In this document: positions 41,704 to 49,626 of the stretch, piece after piece
Numbering within the stretch: position 1 is the first letter of the stretch
Layout of the letters: every line of letters begins with the position of its first letter
Assembly: GCF_002847015.1 (NCBI RefSeq)
Contig: NZ_CP025085.1
Coordinates: 806,001 to 870,000 of the forward strand
Source: Prodigiosinella confusarubida
GTDB lineage: Bacteria; Pseudomonadota; Gammaproteobacteria; Enterobacterales; Enterobacteriaceae
Length of the DNA stretch: 64,000 nucleotides
Reading direction: 5' to 3'
Notes under the pieces: model-generated
What the model was told of the DNA's origin: nothing
What the model saw: the letters and a program-made list of their open reading frames with translations, nothing else
Database searches by the model: none
Position numbers and translations under genes: made by a program

Positions 41704-42441
41704 TCAACACGATGCCTTAACCGTCTTAAACATAATGAAAGGTTTGGTATCTTGAAGTTCATTGAAATTTTGGCGATCAGGATTGTCAAAATTATTAACG
41801 TATTTCAATTCCTTTTCTTCAATAAGTGTCAGTCCAGCCTGAGAGAACGTTTGATGGTATGTTTGTACATCCCAGCTTTTATCAACAAGTTTTAGCGATT
41901 GTTGTCCTGGAATATTGAGATAAACGGGGCGATCTTCTCCGTCATGATAGGTCACACCATATTCACCATTACGGTAAGTGGGATATTGTATCCCTGTAGT
42001 CCGCGGATTCGTGTCTAAGACATAGTATATACCCCCGGGCTTAAGTAGACGTGCGACTTCTGAGGTTACGTGCGATAGTTCAAGTCGTTCCGGTATGTTG
42101 ATAAACAGAAAACAACTAATGGCCGCGTCAAAACTACCATCAGAAAAAGGCAGCATTGGGCCGGAAATATGTACATACTGCAATTTATCGCCACCTGCCG
42201 CTTTTGCCTTGTCTATCATTGTGGGCGCAATATCCACTCCGGTAACATGATCGATACCCGCGCTTTTTAAGCGTCTCGATACTTTTCCACCACCACATCC
42301 ATAATCAAGTACATTTATTTCTTTACCACATGAGTTGGTTAAGTCAGCGATCATCGGTTGATAGCCAAAGTGATCTTCAACCCAATCATCATATGCGTCG
42401 AAAAGTTCAGATGTCTGTTTTTCAGTCCAGTTTGTATTCAT
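41704..42441 (-). CDS. Class I SAM-dependent methyltransferase (candidate hydroxymethylcytosine O-methyltransferase)
   Basis: The 245-residue protein has a Rossmann-fold methyltransferase core: motif I VLDYGCGGGKVSRRL near residue 44, the acidic GVDIAPTM near 68 and the post-motif DGSFDAAISCF near 104. The start follows AAGGTAGGA, 20 bp after the hydroxymethylase gene. In the bacimethrin pathway of Clostridium botulinum a methyltransferase converts 5-hydroxymethylcytosine to 4-amino-5-hydroxymethyl-2-methoxypyrimidine. Operon position suggests the same step here. The substrate cannot be read from the sequence. Confidence 0.75.
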   Translation of the reverse strand: MNTNWTEKQTSELFDAYDDWVEDHFGYQPMIADLTNSCGKEINVLDYGCGGGKVSRRLKSAGIDHVTGVDIAPTMIDKAKAAGGDKLQYVHISGPMLPFSDGSFDAAISCFLFINIPERLELSHVTSEVARLLKPGGIYYVLDTNPRTTGIQYPTYRNGEYGVTYHDGEDRPVYLNIPGQQSLKLVDKSWDVQTYHQTFSQAGLTLIEEKELKYVNNFDNPDRQNFNELQDTKPFIMFKTVKASC

Positions 42442-42460
42442 TGAGATTCCTACCTTTATG

Positions 42461-43444
42461 TTAATAGTCAGTAGTGCTGTCCCAGCGGTTGATAATAAAA
42501 GGACGATAGTATTGATTTATTGACTCCATTGCTTTCCTGGGCAGTTGTTCACCCATCTTGATTTGGCGATAGATCCAGAAGAGCAACAGTATATCCCGCC
42601 AGTATGGGGACAGAGGAATATTTAATAAATCATCAAGCGATACTTGACCTTTTCGAATTTGTGCCTCGAAGTTCAGTACAGAACTTATTGTCTCACTCGA
42701 TGTTCCCAATGGCATCGTTGGAATAGATATGTTTTGTCTAAGGGTTTCTTGATTATTGAGCACTGTCAAGGCGCGTTTCAACGTATCATCGTAGACATGA
42801 AGCGATCCAACTTGATGAGTATAATGACCAATTTCACACCCGATTCTTGATGCAATATATTCTTGTAAGAATGTAAATGAAAAAATATCATTTAACAGAC
42901 CAATATAGGCATCATTTGCTCGCATGAAACCAACCATATTGAGTTTCCCGTCACGTAATAATAATTGCAAACCTAACGTACACGATACATCTATATTTCG
43001 CCTAAAAAGATCTTCTTCGGCGCTAAAAATCTGGAGAACCACGCGCTTACTGTCTGCATCATCATTTTTAAGAATATCGATTGCTCGTTCAATCTGATCC
43101 AAAGCATTCGTACCATAATATCTTAATCTGGCACCATAGCCTGTTCCGGGCAGGGACTTTCCATCAGGGCTATAACGTTTCATTGAAGGAGCATAATAAG
43201 CAATGAAGTCTACGTCATTTTTACCAGATAAATACCACAATGCCTCTGCGTAGTTGAAAACGATATTTTGTTTTCGTTCTGTATTAAGACAGAAACGGGC
43301 GGTTGGATTATTTAACCGTACATTATAACCAATTATTTCGTATTCTGAATGCCCGCGAGGGGAGTTGTAGTATTCATATTTAAAACAGACTTGACGAAGA
43401 GTTGCCTTATACAATTGGGTCAAATCATTAAAACTTTCTGGCAT
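42461..43444 (-). CDS. Thymidylate-synthase-fold CMP hydroxymethylase (MilA type)
   Basis: The 327-residue protein has the thymidylate synthase fold with catalytic Cys155 in DVSCTLGLQLLLRDG. Where TS has Asn for uracil recognition (GLPFN), it has Asp186 in GLLNDIFSF, as in cytosine-specific dCMP hydroxymethylases. It also has Lys133 in DSKR where TS has DSRR, and Ala176 in RAND where TS has Ser. Those two changes were shown to make MilA of mildiomycin synthesis prefer CMP over dCMP. It should convert CMP to 5-hydroxymethyl-CMP with methylene-THF. The SD is GAGGGG, 2 bp after the glycosidase stop. Confidence 0.85.
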   Translation of the reverse strand: MPESFNDLTQLYKATLRQVCFKYEYYNSPRGHSEYEIIGYNVRLNNPTARFCLNTERKQNIVFNYAEALWYLSGKNDVDFIAYYAPSMKRYSPDGKSLPGTGYGARLRYYGTNALDQIERAIDILKNDDADSKRVVLQIFSAEEDLFRRNIDVSCTLGLQLLLRDGKLNMVGFMRANDAYIGLLNDIFSFTFLQEYIASRIGCEIGHYTHQVGSLHVYDDTLKRALTVLNNQETLRQNISIPTMPLGTSSETISSVLNFEAQIRKGQVSLDDLLNIPLSPYWRDILLLFWIYRQIKMGEQLPRKAMESINQYYRPFIINRWDSTTDY

Positions 43445-43446
43445 AC

Positions 43447-43902
43447 TTATCCCCTCTTTTCAAGACGTTTGATGGCTTGTTCAATAATCTCTGGATTTAT
43501 TGAGTTATTTTCATATTCTATATATTCGACTTGGGTGATTTGATTTAATCCTTGTACAAGGTATGCATATGTCTTTTGTGTTTCCAGCAACATGATTATG
43601 GGCTTACCTAAGGCGGAAGCCCAGCCAAGTTCTATATGAGTACCGGGTGATACCGGTGAACCCGGAAAAGCGACGAAGCAGTCACAACGAGAAATTTCCT
43701 CATAATCCTTTTTTGTACAAGCATCAGGTGTCATGAAATCTTTCCCCCAATTCTCTCTCCGATGAGCGGAGTGAACATTCCACCCAATATTTTCAAAAAA
43801 AATAATTATTCTGCTAAATAATGTAATGCTTTCATCTGACATGATACCGCTACGGCTATTAACCAGTGATTTAAAAGGTCCGGCCAGAAACATTCGTCTC
43901 AT
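43447..43902 (-). CDS. CMP/hydroxymethyl-CMP N-glycosidase (MilB/BcmB type)
   Basis: Started at the ATG at 43902 (AAGGAG before it), the protein has 151 residues and the nucleoside 2-deoxyribosyltransferase fold. Family marks are MFLAGPF at residues 4-10, SAHRRENWG and SPGTHIELGWASALGKP, the last with the catalytic Glu. Phe5 stands where deoxyribosyl-specific members have Tyr; a Phe there gives MilB and BcmB their preference for CMP over dCMP. It should cut 5-hydroxymethyl-CMP to 5-hydroxymethylcytosine and ribose-5-phosphate. Its start overlaps the Nudix gene by 32 bp. Confidence 0.85.
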   Translation of the reverse strand: MRRMFLAGPFKSLVNSRSGIMSDESITLFSRIIIFFENIGWNVHSAHRRENWGKDFMTPDACTKKDYEEISRCDCFVAFPGSPVSPGTHIELGWASALGKPIIMLLETQKTYAYLVQGLNQITQVEYIEYENNSINPEIIEQAIKRLEKRG

Positions 43903-44413
43903 TTTTTTCTCCTTCTTTAACTGAGCAATGTAAATTATAGGCTTTAAAAGCAACCTCTCTCACTTGATCTGCCAATAACCCATCAAAATTAAAAATTCCA
44001 TCCGATATATGCACCCATTGGCAGTCAGTCGCGTCATCGCCAGGCCTTAGTTCACCATCAATATATTTGCACCGCATTGCAATTAACACATAATGATGAT
44101 GTTTTCCCGTTAAGTCATAGCCGATAACTTCCACAATATCTACCAGCGCTTCAATTTCAGCAGTGATTCCAGTTTCTTCCATGAGTTCGCGTAAAACCGC
44201 GGTATGCAAACTTTCTCCAGGTTCAACTGAGCCTCCCGGATAACCCCAGGTGTCTTTCTGTGGTTCTTTACTGCGCTTAACAAGGATCAATTCATCGTTA
44301 CGGAAAGTTACAGCAATGACCGCAAGGCGAGGCGCGGATAGTGAAGATGGATGGGGGTGTTTTCCTGGCTTATTGGACAACCTTGTTAAGGTTTCTAACT
44401 CTCTTGGTGACAT
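43871..44413 (-). CDS. Nudix hydrolase, first gene of the riboswitch operon
   Basis: The 180-residue protein carries a complete Nudix box, GGSVEPGESL then RELMEETGI, near residues 60-85. The start follows GGAGGG with good spacing, and a riboswitch and hairpin lie upstream. Nudix enzymes can hydrolyse toxic thiamin diphosphate analogues such as oxothiamin-PP, or NTPs such as CTP to CMP. Either role would fit: self-protection from methoxythiamin-PP, or supply of CMP to the hydroxymethylase. The choice is not visible in the sequence. Confidence 0.8.
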   Translation of the reverse strand: MSPRELETLTRLSNKPGKHPHPSSLSAPRLAVIAVTFRNDELILVKRSKEPQKDTWGYPGGSVEPGESLHTAVLRELMEETGITAEIEALVDIVEVIGYDLTGKHHHYVLIAMRCKYIDGELRPGDDATDCQWVHISDGIFNFDGLLADQVREVAFKAYNLHCSVKEGEKNETNVSGRTF

Positions 44414-44418
44414 AGACC

Positions 44419-44440
44419 CTCCAGTAATTAATTACAGGAG
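44419..44440 (-). promoter_or_regulatory. Hairpin sequestering the ribosome binding site of the Nudix gene
   Basis: On the minus strand CTCC, a T, GTAAT...ATTAC, a T and GGAG form a near-perfect 22-nt palindrome directly before the start codon at 44413. The 3' GGAG is the ribosome binding site. This hairpin, about 80 nt after the TPP aptamer, is a plausible expression platform that controls translation. Confidence 0.6.
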
Positions 44441-44519
44441 ATCCGGGTGCGGAGTGAAAGGGTAAGAGTGAAAAGACACTTGCCTTACTGATGTTTTATG
44501 AAGTGACTGATACTTGTCC

Positions 44520-44604
44520 TATCCCTACGCCGGTATTACCCGGATCAGGTTCAAAGAGTTTGGATGACTCCATCTCAGCCTTTATATAAGGCACCCCTTG
44601 GATA
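44520..44604 (-). promoter_or_regulatory. TPP (THI-box) riboswitch
   Basis: Read on the minus strand, the element has P1 TATCC/GGATA, then AAGGGGTGCC, GGCTGAGATGG, an optional arm, and CCTGATCCGGGTAATACC followed by GGCGTAGGGA. These are the conserved THI-box blocks GGGGUGC, CUGAGA, ACCUGAUC and UAAUxCCxGCGUAGGGA, in order. It lies 107 nt before the Nudix start. Binding of thiamin diphosphate should lower expression of the operon. Confidence 0.96.
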
Positions 44605-44689
44605 ATTAACCATTACATCCTCAAAGACATTAAGTCAACTTGCTCTGTGTATATTCATATAGCGACAGGGGTTAAGTATATATACCAGT

Positions 44690-44815
44690 TACCCTTCTCA
44701 TTACAGATGTGCTGGCTTTCTTCGCTCATCACAGTCACTACTTGAGTGAGCTATCAGGGATTCGCTGCATTGCCGTCTTCCTGTAACTCGAATTATTTAA
44801 AATATATTTTATATT
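44690..44815. repeat. ERIC-like interspersed repeat, copy 3
   Basis: The stretch contains GTTACCCTTCTCATTACAG, CTCATCACAGTCACTACTTGAGTGAGC, ATTCGCTGCATTGCCGTC and CCTGTAACTCGAAT, with inverted ends ATTACAG and CCTGTAACT. It shares the core pattern of the copies at 41.5 and 47.7 kb but is diverged. It is between the riboswitch and the exporter promoter. Confidence 0.6.
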
Positions 44816-45104
44816 TAATTAGTTACGGGCTATGTTAACTTTTTACCGGCTGCTGATTCAGACACGTTGCCTGATAAAGAGGCGACGATAGAAAACGGAA
44901 AACTATTTAGCTTGTAGTTTTTTTGTGTATCGATCTCTGCTCTTTCCTATTCATCACTGGTTATTAGGACGGTTTTTTTATCTTATATATATGGAGTGTA
45001 TTCTATTATCTAGTTGAATAGACAACCTATTTTTAGACTGCTTGTGTTGATGTTCGGCGTGAGTAGCGGTGTTGTTAACACAATTATCATAAGTTAAAAA
45101 AATG
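44816..45104 (+). other. AT-rich spacer before the exporter promoter
   Basis: This 290-bp AT-rich stretch separates the riboswitch operon from the divergent exporter gene. I see no gene or RNA in it. Confidence 0.4.
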
Positions 45105-45135
45105 TTGACTTTGACACCGCTGTAAAGGTTTAGAT
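45105..45135 (+). promoter_or_regulatory. MerR-type promoter and operator of the exporter gene
   Basis: TTGACT (45105-45110) and TTAGAT (45130-45135) are 19 bp apart, the over-long spacing of MerR-controlled promoters. A 22-bp element at 45108-45129 (ACTTTGACAC then CGCTGTAAAGGT) fills the spacer. Its sequence matches the reverse complement of the element at 49630-49651 at 19 of 22 positions and sits in the same register to the -35 and -10. Confidence 0.75.
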
Positions 45136-45179
45136 AGCAAAAAATGTGAATCTCAGCACAAAAATGGATTGAAAATGGT

Positions 45180-46403
45180 ATGAAATATTTCAGTCACACT
45201 GACGTCAGCTTATTTATTCCTGGTTCTTTTTCCAGATGGATATCGATCTTGATGCTGTCACTGGCTGCTATTGTTTTTGTAACTGCGGAGTTACTCCCGA
45301 TTGGTGTACTTACTGAGATTGGTGAAACTTATAATGAATCTGCTGGCTCAATAGGTTTAATCGTTACTGGATATGCTTGGGTAGTAGCGATATCGGCGGT
45401 TTTTATTACGTCTTTATTAATTGGCGTAGAAAGAAAAAGACTATTATTAATTCTTTTGTTGGCTTTCTCTATTTCGAATCTCATCGTTTCTCAAACATCT
45501 GATCTATTTGTTCTTTATTTTGGAAGAATTATTGGTGCGTTTGCACATGGCGTGTTTTGGTCCATAGTGGGCCCTATGGCGGTAAAAATCGTACCTCAGG
45601 GTGGGAAATCAAGGGCAATGGCTATTGTGTTTGGTGGAATTGCGATTGCCAGCGTTATCGCCGTACCACTAGGAACATTTATTTCGCAGAAAGTAGGATG
45701 GCAACTGGCTTTTCTATGGCTTGCTATCAGTAGCCTGATGATTATGTTTGTTATCATTTATACGATGCCGACAATGCAATTAGAAAAAAATGATAAAGAT
45801 ACCTCACTTCTGGGTTTATTAACCAGACCTTATTTACGAAGGCTGTTCCCCGTCACTGCGCTTGCTATTTGTGGACATTTTTGTGCATTTACTTATATTG
45901 GACCAATTCTTGAAGATGCTGTTTATATACCACATGACCATTTACCTTTATTTTTGCTCTCTTTCGGTATTTTTGGCGTTATTGGTAATGTTTTGTCTGG
46001 GCTTATTCCTGATAAAAAGTTGGTTTTTTTTACGCTTTGTTCATTTGTCTTAATGGTGATATCGATAGTTTTACTTACTTATTTTTCCAAGAATAGAGTC
46101 ATCTTATCTTATTTATTTGTCGGCCTGTGGGGTATGGGTGTTTGTCTCATCACTGTTACACTTCAGTCCATCGTACTTAATCTAGCGCCTGATGCTGGAG
46201 AGCGTGCTTCATCTATACATGTCGCTATGTTTAACACCGGCATTGGTTCTGGGGCATTTATAGGCGGAGTGATCATTAATTATTGGGGAGCGGGTATTAC
46301 TGCTATTGCCGGAAGCGTGCTGTTCCTTGTCGCTTTCTTTATTTTGCTACCATTACTACGTATTTATTCGACGTCATCAATAACCGAAACCAGCAAGTTT
46401 TAA
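45180..46403 (+). CDS. MFS efflux transporter (SotB/DHA1-like)
   Basis: The 407-residue protein has 12 hydrophobic helices and the DHA1-family pattern ELLPIGVL in helix 1 and FGRIIGAFAHG in helix 4, close to SotB-type sugar and drug exporters. It begins about 45 bp after the MerR-type promoter, and the next gene starts 16 bp after its stop. It is the likely export pump for the product of the cyclitol cluster. Codon use is AT-rich like the rest of the cluster. The start at 45180 has no strong SD. Confidence 0.82.
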   Translation: MKYFSHTDVSLFIPGSFSRWISILMLSLAAIVFVTAELLPIGVLTEIGETYNESAGSIGLIVTGYAWVVAISAVFITSLLIGVERKRLLLILLLAFSISNLIVSQTSDLFVLYFGRIIGAFAHGVFWSIVGPMAVKIVPQGGKSRAMAIVFGGIAIASVIAVPLGTFISQKVGWQLAFLWLAISSLMIMFVIIYTMPTMQLEKNDKDTSLLGLLTRPYLRRLFPVTALAICGHFCAFTYIGPILEDAVYIPHDHLPLFLLSFGIFGVIGNVLSGLIPDKKLVFFTLCSFVLMVISIVLLTYFSKNRVILSYLFVGLWGMGVCLITVTLQSIVLNLAPDAGERASSIHVAMFNTGIGSGAFIGGVIINYWGAGITAIAGSVLFLVAFFILLPLLRIYSTSSITETSKF

Positions 46404-46419
46404 ATTGAGGAAAATAAAT

Positions 46420-47616
46420 ATGACTATTCAGAAATACAGTGGAAATATACCATTTCGTGTTGGGATGGTGGGAGCAGGATTCATGGCTAAGCTACATAGT
46501 CTTTCAATGCGAAATATTGCCGGATTAATGGATGATCCTTCTGCCAGGTTTGAACTGGTAAGGATTGTTGACCTTAATGCTCAATATGCTCAGAAAGAGG
46601 CAGAACGATGGGGATGGCAAGAATCAGGAACTGATTGGCGAATGATAACGGGTGATGAAACTATCGATATCGTTGATGTTGCCACACCCAATGACAGCCA
46701 CTGTGAAATTTGTCTGGATGCATTTGCTCATGGTAAACACGTTATTTGTGAAAAACCCCTGTCTACTGACAGTGAAACAGCGGCGCGCATGGCCCGTGCT
46801 GCGATCGCCTCTGGAAAGGTTCATCGTGTCAATTTTACCTATCGTGCCTGGCCAGCAATTGTTCAGGCAAAACAACTTATCGAAAGTGGTGTGCTAGGTG
46901 AAATTCGGCATTTTGAAGGACATTTCCTCCAGGATCATAATAATGATGCCACTATTCCCTTGCACTGGCGTTTTAAAGAGCAACCTGCGGGAGCCGGTGC
47001 ATTAGGTGATGTGGGGGCACATGTTATTGATCTGGCTAGATTCCTGACTGGCGAATTTGAAAGCGTTTCTGCTACGATGCAACGGTTTATAACCGAGCGC
47101 CCTTTGCCAGAAGATCGTAGCCGAAAAGGCAATGTGGAAGTTGATGATCTGACCGTAGCATTAGTCAAATTCACAAATGGTGCTACAGGCACAATTAAAG
47201 CGGGTTGGGCATTGCCTGGATACAAGAATGATGTCTTTTTTACGGTTATTGGTGAAAAAGGCGCAGTGCGTTTTAGCTGGCAAAGAAGCAATGAGTTGCA
47301 TTATTTTGATAGTGCTGATCCTGTGGCATTATCAGGTTATAGAACCATTTTTACCGGTAGAGCACACCCGGGAGCTGAACTATTCTGGTTCCCTGATCTG
47401 GGAGGAGATTTAGGTGTAGGCGTTACTGGTCAAGGCATTGGTTATGGTGAAGCCTTTACGCTTAGTTTCCGTAATTTTGTGAATTCATTAAAAAATGAGG
47501 TATCACCTGAGCCAAATTTTGTTGATGGATTGAGATGCTGTGAAATTATTGATGCTATTAAACTTTCTGCTAAAGAAGGGTGCTGGAAAGAGGTAAAACA
47601 TACGAATGTAGCTTAA
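46420..47616 (+). CDS. Gfo/Idh/MocA-family oxidoreductase
   Basis: Started at the ATG at 46420 with TGAGGA upstream, the protein has 398 residues; a TTG start five codons earlier is less likely. The N-terminal NAD(P) motif is GMVGAGFMAKLH near residue 15 and the family motif is CEKPLS near 105. The C-terminal domain contains GDVGAHVIDLARFL. Relatives oxidise or reduce inositols, sugars and sugar phosphates. Co-transcription with the exporter and closeness to the cyclase suggest action on the cyclitol. Confidence 0.85.
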   Translation: MTIQKYSGNIPFRVGMVGAGFMAKLHSLSMRNIAGLMDDPSARFELVRIVDLNAQYAQKEAERWGWQESGTDWRMITGDETIDIVDVATPNDSHCEICLDAFAHGKHVICEKPLSTDSETAARMARAAIASGKVHRVNFTYRAWPAIVQAKQLIESGVLGEIRHFEGHFLQDHNNDATIPLHWRFKEQPAGAGALGDVGAHVIDLARFLTGEFESVSATMQRFITERPLPEDRSRKGNVEVDDLTVALVKFTNGATGTIKAGWALPGYKNDVFFTVIGEKGAVRFSWQRSNELHYFDSADPVALSGYRTIFTGRAHPGAELFWFPDLGGDLGVGVTGQGIGYGEAFTLSFRNFVNSLKNEVSPEPNFVDGLRCCEIIDAIKLSAKEGCWKEVKHTNVA

Positions 47617-47640
47617 TCAATGACCCATGATGGTAATAGC

Positions 47641-47775
47641 TATATCCGTCGTCTTCTTTCTCGTTGCTGGTGTATTGTCCGAGTTACTAAGCTTACTACA
47701 TCATTTGATTTGTGTAAGCGCTTGAGGATTTATACAGTCACTGCTTTCGTGTAACTCGACATCTACCAGGTATAT
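47641..47775. repeat. ERIC-like interspersed repeat, copy 4
   Basis: The 237-bp gap between the oxidoreductase and acyltransferase genes holds a diverged copy. It begins TATATCCG and ends ACCAGGTATATAT, with GTGTAACTCGA near its right end and GAGTTACTAAGC in the middle. Its match to copies 2 and 3 is partial. Confidence 0.5.
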
Positions 47776-47853
47776 ATTATCATAGCAATAACTATTCTAT
47801 TTTTATGTTTAAATACGGAATATGAATAGTCTGTTAATAATAGGGGTTTCATT

Positions 47854-48963
47854 ATGAATAATAGAGAAATTCGCTCCCTTACAGGGTTGCGGGGTGTCGC
47901 TGCTATATTCGTCATGTGTTATCACTTTAATTTAAGCCACTTATTAACAGGAGGAGTAGAAAATTTTTTTGGTCATGGTTATTTAATGGTAGATCTGTTT
48001 TTTATCCTTTCAGGATTCGTTATTGCAATGACATATGGCCATTGGTTTTCAGATTCTATGGATGGAAAGAGTATAGTAAATTATATTGTCAGGCGATTTG
48101 CTCGTATTTACCCACTGTATGCCGTGATGACATTGACAGCAGCAATATTAATTTCTACTGGGTGGATGGATCGCTGGCCAGGACCAGAAATTCCAGTTTC
48201 AGTGGTAGTAAATTTTACCATGTTACAGACAATCGTTGGCATTCCAAGCCTTGATACACCAGGATGGTCAGTCAGTGCGGAATGGATCATCAGTCTGCTG
48301 TTTCCTATACTGGCTTTTTTATGTCTGAAAAAATCCTGGACTATATCTATTGCGGTGATGATAATTTCCTTTGGCTTTTTCCCTATTCTGACGGTATTAC
48401 CGGCCCTTATTGATGAGCCTAAACGCGCGGGACTCATGGATATTTGGCATTATGGAACTATTTATCCTGTGGTCAGAGCATTGGCGGGATTTACTATCGG
48501 TATAGTTACGTTTAGAGTAGCGAAACTTCCAAAGGTCAATGTGTTGATTGATAAAAAATGGTTATCTATTGTGGTTTTGTCTACCATCATTGTTTCAATG
48601 GCTATTAAGAATGCAGATATTATCACACTCTTATTTTTTCCACTTTTAATTATTTCTATTTGTCGTGAAAACAATCTGGTGTCACGCGTATTAGGTTCAG
48701 CACCTATTTACTATCTTGGCGTATTATCATTCAGTATCTATCTGATACATAATCAGCTAAATTATTTTATGCTGATATTAATACATCAATTGCAACGCTA
48801 TGGTTTTCTGGAGGTGACTGCTACAGTCATTTCATTGATTGTATTTATATCAATAACAATAATCCTGGCGGCATGTAGTTATAAGTATATAGAAAAACCT
48901 GCCAGGGATATTATCCGAAGGGCAAGTTTCATGCCAGATGTGGCTGTTAATCTGGTTAAATAA
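47854..48963 (+). CDS. Membrane O-acyltransferase (OafA/acyltransferase_3 family)
   Basis: The 369-residue protein has about ten membrane helices and the family N terminus REIRSLTGLRGVAAIFVMCYHF, with the RxxxxxRG and catalytic-His region typical of acyltransferase_3 proteins. FILSGFVIAM follows. Such enzymes acetylate or acylate sugars in the membrane, as in O antigens and macrolides. It has its own 237-bp upstream gap and no recognised MerR operator. It may acylate a cluster product or a surface polysaccharide. Confidence 0.83.
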   Translation: MNNREIRSLTGLRGVAAIFVMCYHFNLSHLLTGGVENFFGHGYLMVDLFFILSGFVIAMTYGHWFSDSMDGKSIVNYIVRRFARIYPLYAVMTLTAAILISTGWMDRWPGPEIPVSVVVNFTMLQTIVGIPSLDTPGWSVSAEWIISLLFPILAFLCLKKSWTISIAVMIISFGFFPILTVLPALIDEPKRAGLMDIWHYGTIYPVVRALAGFTIGIVTFRVAKLPKVNVLIDKKWLSIVVLSTIIVSMAIKNADIITLLFFPLLIISICRENNLVSRVLGSAPIYYLGVLSFSIYLIHNQLNYFMLILIHQLQRYGFLEVTATVISLIVFISITIILAACSYKYIEKPARDIIRRASFMPDVAVNLVK

Positions 48964-49029
48964 CACTGAGAAATAATTATGGTATAAAAACCATAATTAT
49001 TTCTGGAGTCTGATTCTGAGTGATATTAA

Positions 49030-49428
49030 TTAATGGTTGTTAATCCTGAAAGGTTCTCTTATCTGGCTTTCATCCGGACTTTTTTCTGTTTCAGAAAGAT
49101 ACTTCTCTAGTAAAAATAGAGCATGTGAATTTTTTTGCAAATCAGCCTGTATTTTTGCTTTGTGTTCTTTTAGTGTCGAAATAATTTTTGGACAAGGGGA
49201 GAAGGTTACGTGCTCATTAATGATGCAAGGCATTAATATACGGATAGAATCCAGCGTTAATCCTGCTTCCTGTAAGGATTGTATATTTCTTATTATATTC
49301 AGATCACAAGAAGAGAAACTTCGATATCCGGATGTAGTCCGATTTGGTTTCAGAAGTCCTTGTTCTTCATAATACCTGATCATTCTGGCACTAACGCCAG
49401 TTTTTGTCGAAATGTCTTTTATTTTCAT
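49030..49428 (-). CDS. MerR-family transcriptional regulator
   Basis: The preferred ATG at 49428 follows GGAGGTGG and gives 132 residues; 49434 would add two. The N-terminal helix-turn-helix reads IKDISTKTGVSARMIRYYEEQGLLKP, cut here to its family form, with the second wing SGYR. A long coiled dimer helix covers about 80-115, with a single CP pair near residue 78. The short effector end is of the NmlR/AdhR size and lacks a multi-Cys metal site. It is divergent from the hydrolase-cyclase operon and the likely binder of the two dyads at 45.1 and 49.6 kb. Confidence 0.87.
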   Translation of the reverse strand: MKIKDISTKTGVSARMIRYYEEQGLLKPNRTTSGYRSFSSCDLNIIRNIQSLQEAGLTLDSIRILMPCIINEHVTFSPCPKIISTLKEHKAKIQADLQKNSHALFLLEKYLSETEKSPDESQIREPFRINNH

Positions 49429-49626
49429 TTCCATCCACCTCCATTCCGATGAAATAGCCGTTTGTAAAAAGCTGTCACAATCCAAAGCAGCTTATAATCA
49501 GAAATAGCATTTTCATCTATGAGTATTAGTCAACTATCTGAATATCACAAGGATAAATTTAGTTGCTGTCATATATAATTAATTTATATGAAACAAGAGA
49601 TCGTGATTTTTATATTAAATAATTAC

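Noticed and set aside
42461-43444. A second thyA for dTMP synthesis
   Set aside because: Asp replaces the uracil-recognising Asn, and Ser and Arg are replaced by Ala and Lys; the neighbours are CMP-related.
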